Assembly: GCA_014803815.1 (NCBI GenBank)
Contig: JAAVAY010000098.1
Coordinates: 1-5,062, forward strand
Reading direction: 5' to 3'
Length of the DNA: 5,062 nucleotides
From: Allobaculum sp.
GTDB lineage: Bacteria > Bacillota_I > Bacilli_A > Erysipelotrichales > Erysipelotrichaceae
Made by a program: the position numbers and the translations under genes. Each line of letters begins with the position of its first letter. Positions within the stretch are counted from its first letter, which is position 1. The notes beneath the pieces were generated by a model, which saw only the letters and a program-made list of their open reading frames with translations, searched no databases and was not told the origin of the DNA. This document shows, piece after piece, positions 1 to 5,062 of the stretch.

Positions 1-706
1 AAGCTCTTTAGACGAACAAATAGAAACGAAAAAGAAGATAAATAAGAATTTATTAGAAATAGCCAAAGCCATTTACAAAGATCATTTTGTAGATTTTTCG
101 TTTAATGGTGGAATTCAACCTTCTAACTGGATCAATGGTTGTATAAAAGACTTATCTAGTCAAATTATCACAGGTAAGACACCTTCTACAAAGGATAAGA
201 ATAACTACGGTAATGAAGTTCCTTTCATTACAATTCCAGATATGCATGATTCCATTTATGTTGTAAATACAGAGAGATATCTTTCGGAGAAAGGGGCTCT
301 TACCCAAGAAAATAAATTTCTTCCTAAAAATTCAATCTGTGTAAGTTGCATAGGAACTTCAGGCTTAGTTTCTTTAGTAAGTCAAGAAAGCCAAACTAAT
401 CAGCAGATAAATTCCATTATTCCTAAAAAAGATTTATCTCCCTACTTTATATATCTGTCTATGAAATACTTATCAAAAAATAAGAATGCTTTTTCGGTGG
501 GTGGCAGTACAATAGATAATTTAAATAAAGGGCAGTTTGAAAAAATAGATATTGTAATTCCTACTGCGGATATTCTTCAAAAGTTTCATAAGATTGCTAA
601 ACCAATTTTTGATCTGATTTTAAAGAACCAAATGGAAATTATTTCCCTAAATAAACTAAAGAACTTTATTCTTCCTAAACTTCTCTCTGGAGAAATAGAA
701 CTCTAA
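1..706 (+). CDS. hsdS: Type I restriction-modification specificity subunit HsdS, C-terminal part (5' end cut by the window edge)
   Basis: HsdS chooses the DNA target for the type I complex by holding two target recognition domains (TRDs) between conserved helices that bind HsdM. The frame is open from base 2 with no stop before 706, giving 234 visible residues. The ATG at 242 lies inside the recognition domain and is not a start. Residues 3-32 are the end of the central conserved helix (LDEQIETKKKINKNLLEIAK, then FVDF). Residues about 40-205 are the second TRD, with GKTPST at 58-63, then PFITIPDMHD, CVSCIGTSG and SQTNQQINS blocks seen in many HsdS proteins. Residues 209-234 form the distal helix ending LPKLLSGEIEL, the usual HsdS terminus. 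The first TRD and N-terminus lie off the left edge, so the target sequence cannot be guessed. It is followed on the same strand by hsdR; hsdM is expected upstream. The assignment is firm; intactness of the whole gene is unknown. Confidence 0.95.
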   Translation, partial: SSLDEQIETKKKINKNLLEIAKAIYKDHFVDFSFNGGIQPSNWINGCIKDLSSQIITGKTPSTKDKNNYGNEVPFITIPDMHDSIYVVNTERYLSEKGALTQENKFLPKNSICVSCIGTSGLVSLVSQESQTNQQINSIIPKKDLSPYFIYLSMKYLSKNKNAFSVGGSTIDNLNKGQFEKIDIVIPTADILQKFHKIAKPIFDLILKNQMEIISLNKLKNFILPKLLSGEIEL

Positions 707-796
707 ATTCTTATTTATTGTTCCTTCTATTATTTTAAATTGGGATCTTCTCTTTAAAAGTTTTAGCTAACAAGGAAAAAGAAAGGAGGAAATTAA

Positions 797-3700
797 ATGT
801 CATGTAGTGAAAATGAATATGAAAAGTCAATTGTTGAGCTCTTTGAAGGATTAGATTATGAACACATTTATGGACCAGATTTAGATGATCGAGACTTGAA
901 AAGTCCTTTATATTTAGAAGTGTTAGAAGAATCTCTTTACAGACTGAATCCTAATCTTCCAGATAAAGCGATTGAAGAAGCATTGCGAAAACTCACAGAG
1001 TTTGAAAATGATCCTTTGCTGGAAAGAAATCGCCTCTTTATGGATTGGTTACAAAATGGTCTTCCTGTTCATTTTTTTGATGGGAAAGAAGAGAATAACG
1101 ATCGTGTTTATTTAGTCGATTATGAAGATGTGGATAACAACTCTTTTATCATCGCCAACCAATGGACAATTATAGAAAAATCCAATAAGCGACCAGATAT
1201 TTTGATCTTTTTAAATGGTCTTCCTATTGTTGTTATGGAGTTAAAGAGTCCATCTCGAGAAGAAACAGATGTATCGGATGCTTATGCTCAACTGCGCAAT
1301 TATATGCAAGAAATTCCCTCCCTTTTTACTTACAATGCTTTTTTAGTGATTTCCGATCTGGCTATTTCTAAAGCGGGAACGATTACTTCAAGTGAAGATC
1401 GCTTTATGGAATGGAAGAGCAAAGATGGCTCTTGTGAAAATACTTCGTTTGTATCGTATGATACGTTTTTTGAGGGAATTTTTGAGAGAAAGCGTCTTTT
1501 GGATTTGATTAAAAACTTCATCTTATTTATGGATGGCCAAGATAGCAAGAAGATCATGGCTGGATATCATCAATATTTTGCGGTAAGAAAAGCCATAAAA
1601 ACGACGCAAAAAGCGTATGAAAGAGAAGATGGAAAAGGAGGCGTTTTCTGGCATACACAAGGATCGGGTAAAAGTCTCTCTATGGTCTTTTACGCCCATC
1701 TTTTGCAGTCAGTTTTAGAATCGCCTACGATCGTGGTCATTACGGATCGAAATGATTTAGATGGGCAACTTTTCACTCAATTTTCTAAGACGCAAGACTT
1801 TTTAAGGCAAATCCCTATTCAAGTGGAGAATCGTCATCAACTTAAAGAGCTTCTTAAAGCGACGAAAGTGAATGGAATTTTCTTCACCACGATGCAAAAA
1901 TTTGAAAAGTCGGATCAGCCTTTATCCAAAAGAAGAAACATTGTAGTTATGGCCGATGAAGCCCATCGAGGACAATATGGACTGAGTGAGACGATTCAAT
2001 ACAAAGGAAAAAATAAAGAAGAGGCTGTTTTAAAAGTAGGATTTGCTCGTTTGATTCGTAATTCTCTTCCGCATGCTACCTATATTGGCTTTACTGGGAC
2101 CCCTATATCTAAAGCCGATAAAGATACCCAAGAAGTGTTTGGAAGTTATATTGATATTTATGATATGACCCAAGCGGTAGAAGATGGCGCAACACGGCCG
2201 ATTTATTATGAGAGTCGGGTTTTAAAACTTAACTTAGATGAGTCCATCTTAGCTAAAATCGATCACGAATATGATCGAGCTTCTTTAGAGGCAGATGAAG
2301 AGACGATTGAAAAGTCAAAAAAAGATTTAGGCCAAATGGAAGCCATTTTGGGCAATAAAAAGACCATTGATTCCCTAGTAAAAGATATTCTTGATCATTA
2401 TGAAAACTATCGAGCAAACTTACTTACTGGAAAAGCCATGATTGTGGCCTATTCTAGAGCCATTGCCATCAAAATCTATAAAAAAATTTTAGAGCTACGC
2501 CCTACATGGATAGATAAAGTAAAAGTTGTAATGACTGAAAGCAATAAAGATTCAGAAGAATGGCGAGAGATTATTGGCAACAAACAAAAAAGAAATGAGC
2601 TAGCCATAGAATTTAAAGACGATGATTCTCCCTTTAAAATCGCTATTGTCGTAGATATGTGGTTAACTGGCTTCGATGTTCCTTCTCTTGCCACGATGTA
2701 TATTTATAAACCAATGAAAGATCATAATCTGATGCAAGCGATTGCTCGAGTTAATCGAGTTTATAAAGACAAAGAAGCTGGTCTTATTGTGGATTATATT
2801 GGAATCGCTTCCCAATTAAAAAAGGCGATGAGCCAATACACCCCTAGGGATAAAGAAAAATTCTCCGATTTGGATATCGCTAAAGTTGCTTACCCCAAGT
2901 TTCAAGAGGAACTCGAAATCTGTCAAGATCTTGTTCATGGATTGAATTACAATGGCTTTTTCTCCTCTTCCGGAATGGCGAAAGCCAAAGCAATTACGCA
3001 AGGAGTCGACTTCTTATTAAATCCAATCAAAAAGGACGATTTGAAAGATTTCCAAAAGCATGCGCAAGCTCTAAAACAGTCTTTATCTCTTTGTTCTTCT
3101 ATTGTGCCTCAGGAGCAACGAGAGGAAGCCGCTTTTTTTGAGGCTCTCAGAACTACAATCAATCGAATCCTTTATAGTGGCAAAGATAAAAAACTTTCTT
3201 TACCAGAACTCAATCAACGAATTAATGACTTATTGAAACAATCGATTCAAGCCGATGGAGTTATCAATCTGTTTTCCGATAAGCAAAAAGACTTCTCCTT
3301 ATTTGATCCCCAGCTTTTAGATGAAATCGGCAAAATGCCAGAGAAAAATCTCGCTATCGAGATGCTTCACAAATTATTAGCCAATGAAATTAAAGTGTAT
3401 CAAAAGACCAATTTGGTTAAATCACAAAAGTTTTCTGAACTCATGAAAAAAGTTTTAAATGCCTATGTCAATGGTTTGATTACGAATGAAGAGGTTATCC
3501 AAGAATTGCTTAAATTGGCCGAAGAGATCAAAAAAGCTCATAAAGAGGGAGATTCACTCGGATTAAGTGGAGAAGAACTAGCCTTTTATGATGCGTTAAC
3601 CAAACCAAAAGCAGTAAAAGATTTTTATACCAATGAACAACTAGTTAATTTAACCAAAGAACTAACTGAGGTATTGAGAAAAAATTATACGATTGATTGG

Positions 3701-3856
3701 CAACGACGAGAATCGGCTCGCGCAGCTATGCGAGTCCACATCAAACGATTGTTGAAAAAATATAAATATCCTCCTAAGGATGAAGATGAAGCTGTAAATA
3801 CTGTACTTAGACAATGTGAATTATGGGCTGATTACCAAGAGGATAAAGAAAATTAA
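797..3856 (+). CDS. hsdR: Type I restriction enzyme HsdR: ATP-dependent DNA translocase and endonuclease subunit
   Basis: HsdR is the motor and nuclease of a type I restriction complex: it pumps DNA past the enzyme using ATP and cuts unmodified DNA at a distance. The N-terminal nuclease has the PD-(D/E)xK residues D134, E148 and K150, with the same spacing as in EcoR124I HsdR, followed by a QxxxY motif (Q165, Y169). The superfamily 2 helicase core follows: Walker A HTQGSGKS (286-293, K292), motif Ia VVITDRNDLD (313-322), DEAH box (387-390), motif III GFTGTP (431-436), motif IV near 547-556, motif V DMWLTGFDVPS (620-630) and motif VI QAIARVNRVY (647-656). Residues about 670-1010 are mostly helical and match in position the HsdR C-terminal domain (DUF3387/T1RH-like_C type). 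The length of 1019 residues is normal and the frame is unbroken. The ATG start has AAAGGAGG at 782-789, seven bases upstream. It lies 90 bp after hsdS, probably in one operon, and a terminator follows. Confidence 0.98.
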   Translation: MSCSENEYEKSIVELFEGLDYEHIYGPDLDDRDLKSPLYLEVLEESLYRLNPNLPDKAIEEALRKLTEFENDPLLERNRLFMDWLQNGLPVHFFDGKEENNDRVYLVDYEDVDNNSFIIANQWTIIEKSNKRPDILIFLNGLPIVVMELKSPSREETDVSDAYAQLRNYMQEIPSLFTYNAFLVISDLAISKAGTITSSEDRFMEWKSKDGSCENTSFVSYDTFFEGIFERKRLLDLIKNFILFMDGQDSKKIMAGYHQYFAVRKAIKTTQKAYEREDGKGGVFWHTQGSGKSLSMVFYAHLLQSVLESPTIVVITDRNDLDGQLFTQFSKTQDFLRQIPIQVENRHQLKELLKATKVNGIFFTTMQKFEKSDQPLSKRRNIVVMADEAHRGQYGLSETIQYKGKNKEEAVLKVGFARLIRNSLPHATYIGFTGTPISKADKDTQEVFGSYIDIYDMTQAVEDGATRPIYYESRVLKLNLDESILAKIDHEYDRASLEADEETIEKSKKDLGQMEAILGNKKTIDSLVKDILDHYENYRANLLTGKAMIVAYSRAIAIKIYKKILELRPTWIDKVKVVMTESNKDSEEWREIIGNKQKRNELAIEFKDDDSPFKIAIVVDMWLTGFDVPSLATMYIYKPMKDHNLMQAIARVNRVYKDKEAGLIVDYIGIASQLKKAMSQYTPRDKEKFSDLDIAKVAYPKFQEELEICQDLVHGLNYNGFFSSSGMAKAKAITQGVDFLLNPIKKDDLKDFQKHAQALKQSLSLCSSIVPQEQREEAAFFEALRTTINRILYSGKDKKLSLPELNQRINDLLKQSIQADGVINLFSDKQKDFSLFDPQLLDEIGKMPEKNLAIEMLHKLLANEIKVYQKTNLVKSQKFSELMKKVLNAYVNGLITNEEVIQELLKLAEEIKKAHKEGDSLGLSGEELAFYDALTKPKAVKDFYTNEQLVNLTKELTEVLRKNYTIDWQRRESARAAMRVHIKRLLKKYKYPPKDEDEAVNTVLRQCELWADYQEDKEN

Positions 3857-3893
3857 CCTTTGATGAGTAAGATATTTAACTACTAAAAAATCT

Positions 3894-3930
3894 AAAACAG
3901 GAATTCATAAAATAGGATTTCTGTTTTTTT
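3894..3930 (+). terminator. Rho-independent terminator after hsdR
   Basis: A 13-bp stem pairs 3894-3906 (AAAACAGGAATTC) with 3915-3927 (GGATTTCTGTTTT). It has two G-T wobbles and an 8-base loop at 3907-3914. A run of seven T (3924-3930) overlaps the stem base, and a further T-rich stretch follows. It begins 38 bases after the hsdR stop and would end the restriction-modification transcript, separating it from the TetR unit. The stem is AT-rich, so strength is uncertain, but the layout is typical. Confidence 0.85.
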
Positions 3931-4051
3931 CTTTATCTTAGGAATTTTAAATATTAATAGCGATAACCATTCTCCTTCGAGCTTGGCCTATAAAGAAGAC
4001 GAAGTGAAGGTTGAACAAAAAGTAGAGTATTATAATGACTATAGTCAATGA
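3911..4051 (+). other. Start-less protein-like open frame between hsdR and the repressor; possible gene remnant
   Basis: One frame is open from 3911 (just after a TAA at 3908) to a TGA at 4049-4051, 46 codons with no ATG, GTG or TTG in its first part and no ribosome binding site. Its second half reads as charged, protein-like sequence (SLAYKEDEVKVEQKVEYYND, then YSQ), unlike the low-complexity translation expected of AT-rich spacer DNA. It overlaps the terminator T-run, the promoter and the operator candidate, so it is unlikely to be expressed as such. It may be the tail of a lost gene whose end was kept as promoter DNA, or chance. I do not recognise the sequence. Confidence 0.2.
4011..4036 (+). 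promoter_or_regulatory. Probable promoter of the TetR/aldo-keto reductase unit
   Basis: A perfect TATAAT lies at 4031-4036. The best upstream match to a -35 box is TTGAAC at 4011-4016. The spacer is only 14 bases, shorter than the usual 16-18, and there is no TG extended -10, so the -35 assignment is doubtful. Transcription from this -10 would begin near 4043 and give a leader of about 46 bases before the TTG start at 4089. An alternative -10, TATACT at 4058-4063, has ATGACT 17 bases upstream (4035-4040). The position after a terminator and before a gene supports a promoter here, whichever pair of boxes is used. Confidence 0.5.
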
Positions 4052-4063
4052 CTTTAGTATACT
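4034..4063. promoter_or_regulatory. Candidate operator for the TetR-family repressor
   Basis: A perfect 12-bp palindrome, TGACTATAGTCA, spans 4036-4047 and overlaps the last base of the TATAAT box. A second perfect palindrome, AGTATACT, spans 4056-4063, with its centre 18 bp from the first. In addition AATGACT(A/T)TAGT occurs twice, at 4034-4045 and 4047-4058, with a 13-bp period and one mismatch. TetR-family dimers bind palindromes at or just after the -10 of their own promoters, so this is a natural site for autoregulation. That the adjacent repressor binds it is inference. Confidence 0.55.
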
Positions 4064-4074
4064 GAAATCAGTTC

Positions 4075-4083
4075 AGGAGGTGA
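4075..4083 (+). promoter_or_regulatory. Strong ribosome binding site that fixes the repressor start at TTG 4089
   Basis: AGGAGGTGA at 4075-4083 is a near-complete match to the 16S rRNA 3' end. The in-frame TTG at 4089 lies eight bases after AGGAGG, an ideal distance. The upstream ATG at 4035 overlaps the TATAAT box and has no Shine-Dalgarno sequence. The GTG at 4080 overlaps the binding site itself. TTG is therefore the best-supported start. Confidence 0.8.
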
Positions 4084-4088
4084 GAGTC

Positions 4089-4670
4089 TTGGGCAAGCGA
4101 CAAGAAGGGGCAAAGAAAACTCGTCAAAGTCTTATTCAAGCCGCAAAAGTTTTACATGATCAAAAAGGCCTCGCAAACGTTTCGGTGGATGAAATTGTGG
4201 CTTTAGCGGGAGTAAGCAAAGGAAGTTTTTATGTTTATTTCAAACGCAAGGAAGATATTGCAGCCGAAATCGCTTTTAATCCCTTTGTTGAGTTGATTCA
4301 ATCCTTAGACACTTCTTCGCACTCTGCTCTAGAAAAACTGTGTTGCTTTCTTATTGAGTCGGTTCAACTCATTGAAGAACAAGGATTATCGATGTGCCAA
4401 GAGTGGATGAAAAGTGCGGTATCCCCCATAAGTGAGAACACACCAGGAATGATCAAACTGAACTTAGATCGAAACTATGTTTTAGCTACACTCCAATTAG
4501 CGAAACAAAACCAAGAAATTGAAGGAAATACGTCTTTAGATCCTTTAGTGGATATGATCATGGCTCAATATTATGGAGCGGTAGCGCTATGGAGTTTGAC
4601 CAATGGGAAATTTTCAATGGTAGAAGACATTCAAGAATTTACAAAGAGACTAAAGACTCTTTTGAAATAG
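4089..4670 (+). CDS. TetR/AcrR-family transcriptional repressor
   Basis: This is a cytoplasmic dimeric DNA-binding regulator of the TetR family, whose members usually repress nearby genes until a small ligand binds. With the TTG start it has 193 residues, a typical length. The N-terminal domain follows the family pattern: helix 1 (about 9-27, KKTRQSLIQAAKVLHDQKG), then the helix-turn-helix at about 31-55 with VSVDEIVALAGVSKGSFYVY followed by FKRKEDI. The rest (about 65-193) is a helical ligand and dimerisation domain too variable to predict a ligand from; it has three cysteines (85, 86 and 103), which need not matter. The longest open frame starts at ATG 4035 (211 residues), but that codon lies in the -10 box without a ribosome binding site. 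The gene sits 26 bp before an aldo/keto reductase on the same strand, the likely regulated partner, and an operator-like palindrome precedes it. Family is certain; ligand and targets are unknown. Confidence 0.93.
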   Translation: MGKRQEGAKKTRQSLIQAAKVLHDQKGLANVSVDEIVALAGVSKGSFYVYFKRKEDIAAEIAFNPFVELIQSLDTSSHSALEKLCCFLIESVQLIEEQGLSMCQEWMKSAVSPISENTPGMIKLNLDRNYVLATLQLAKQNQEIEGNTSLDPLVDMIMAQYYGAVALWSLTNGKFSMVEDIQEFTKRLKTLLK

Positions 4671-4696
4671 AAGTAAAGATAAAAGGAGAGATATTC

Positions 4697-5062
4697 ATGA
4701 ATAACTTAGGATTTGGAATGATGCGTCTTCCAGTACTGAGTGGACCAGAAGACTTTGATTATCCCCAACTCAATCAAATGGTGGATGAGTTTTTGGATGG
4801 AGGATTTACGTATTTTGATACGAGTTTTGTCTATCACAATGGAAAAAGCGAAGAAGCCGTTCATAACGCTTTAGTAAAGCGTCATCCTCGTGAAAGCTAT
4901 ACGATTGCCACAAAATTCCCTACCTTTAATAACGTTCCCGAAGATCAAATCGATGCTGTGTTGGAAGAACAGCTCCATAACTTAGGGGTAGATTATGTGG
5001 ACTACTACTTGCTACATAACATCCAATCTATTAATTATGATGGAATTGATGGCCAAGGCGGA
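4697..5062 (+). CDS. Aldo/keto reductase family oxidoreductase, N-terminal part (3' end cut by the window edge)
   Basis: Aldo/keto reductases are (beta/alpha)8-barrel enzymes that reduce carbonyl groups with NAD(P)H. The visible 122 residues begin with LGFGMMRLP, typical of family N-termini, and contain all four catalytic residues: D41 and Y46 in FDTSFVYHNGKSEE, K73 in IATKFP and H107 in YYLLH. The wording (GFGMMRLP, FLDGGFTYFDTS, GVDYVDYYLLHN) is closest to the COG1453-type reductases, which often carry a C-terminal 4Fe-4S cluster domain; that region is outside the window, so its presence is unknown. The ATG start has AAGGAG at 4683-4688, eight bases upstream. It follows the TetR gene by 26 bp with no terminator between, so the two are likely co-transcribed and the reductase is probably under control of that repressor. 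The substrate cannot be told from sequence. Confidence 0.92.
   Translation, partial: MNNLGFGMMRLPVLSGPEDFDYPQLNQMVDEFLDGGFTYFDTSFVYHNGKSEEAVHNALVKRHPRESYTIATKFPTFNNVPEDQIDAVLEEQLHNLGVDYVDYYLLHNIQSINYDGIDGQGG

Noticed and set aside
242..706. A 154-residue stand-alone gene starting at ATG 242
   Set aside because: The frame continues open upstream to the window edge and encodes the conserved helix and the start of the recognition domain; the ATG is internal to hsdS and lacks a ribosome binding site.
694..731. Inverted repeat AATAGAA / TTCTATT around the hsdS stop as a terminator
   Set aside because: Only 7 bp of AT-rich stem with a 24-base loop and no proper T run directly after the stem; too weak to be a terminator.
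740..769. Possible hsdR promoter TTGGGA ... TAGCTA
   Set aside because: The -10 is a poor match and the -35 mediocre; such pairs are expected by chance in AT-rich DNA.
1330..3001. Minus-strand open frames within hsdR (1330-1557, 2476-2694, 2816-3001)
   Set aside because: They lie opposite well-conserved hsdR coding sequence, including helicase motif V, and their translations resemble no protein family; they are shadows of hsdR.
3965..4012. Imperfect inverted repeat AACC..CTTCG / CGAAG..GGTT upstream of the repressor promoter
   Set aside because: The arms are interrupted by mismatches and a bulge, the loop is long and there is no T run. It could be a structured relic or second regulatory site, but support is too thin.
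1..5062. CRISPR array, tRNA or rRNA genes, insertion sequence or attachment site
   Set aside because: No regularly spaced repeats, tRNA-like cloverleaf, rRNA sequence, transposase or flanking terminal repeats were seen on reading the window.

Overview
This AT-rich window most resembles a low-GC Firmicute (Bacillota) chromosome, possibly a gut-type Erysipelotrichia relative; that lineage guess is weak. The signs are strong purine-rich Shine-Dalgarno sites (AAAGGAGG, AGGAGGTGA, AAGGAG), a probable TTG start, a Rho-independent terminator with a long T run, and tightly packed genes all on the + strand. TGG serves as tryptophan throughout and TGA appears only as a stop, so the standard bacterial code applies.

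Left part (1-3930): the distal end of a type I restriction-modification locus. It opens with the 3' part of hsdS (specificity subunit), which holds the end of the central helix, the second target recognition domain and the C-terminal helix. A 90-bp gap and an intact hsdR follow, encoding a 1019-residue translocase/nuclease with all its key motifs. The methyltransferase gene hsdM is not in the window and is presumably to the left. A clear hairpin-plus-T-tract terminator at 3894-3930 closes the unit.

Right part (about 4011-5062): a separate small transcription unit. A TetR-family repressor, best started at a TTG at 4089, is followed 26 bp later by the first 122 codons of an aldo/keto reductase that runs off the right edge. 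The leader ahead of the repressor holds a perfect TATAAT, a perfect 12-bp palindrome directly on or after it, an overlapping 13-bp-period direct repeat and a second 8-bp palindrome. This fits an autoregulated operator controlling both genes.

How the genes work together: HsdS and HsdR, with the unseen HsdM, would form a complex that methylates self DNA and cleaves unmodified foreign DNA far from its recognition site. The TetR/aldo-keto reductase pair looks like an inducible redox or detoxification unit with no evident link to restriction. I see no convincing new type of system. The most informative points are the operator-like leader, the start-site correction for the repressor, and a start-less protein-like reading frame between the two units.
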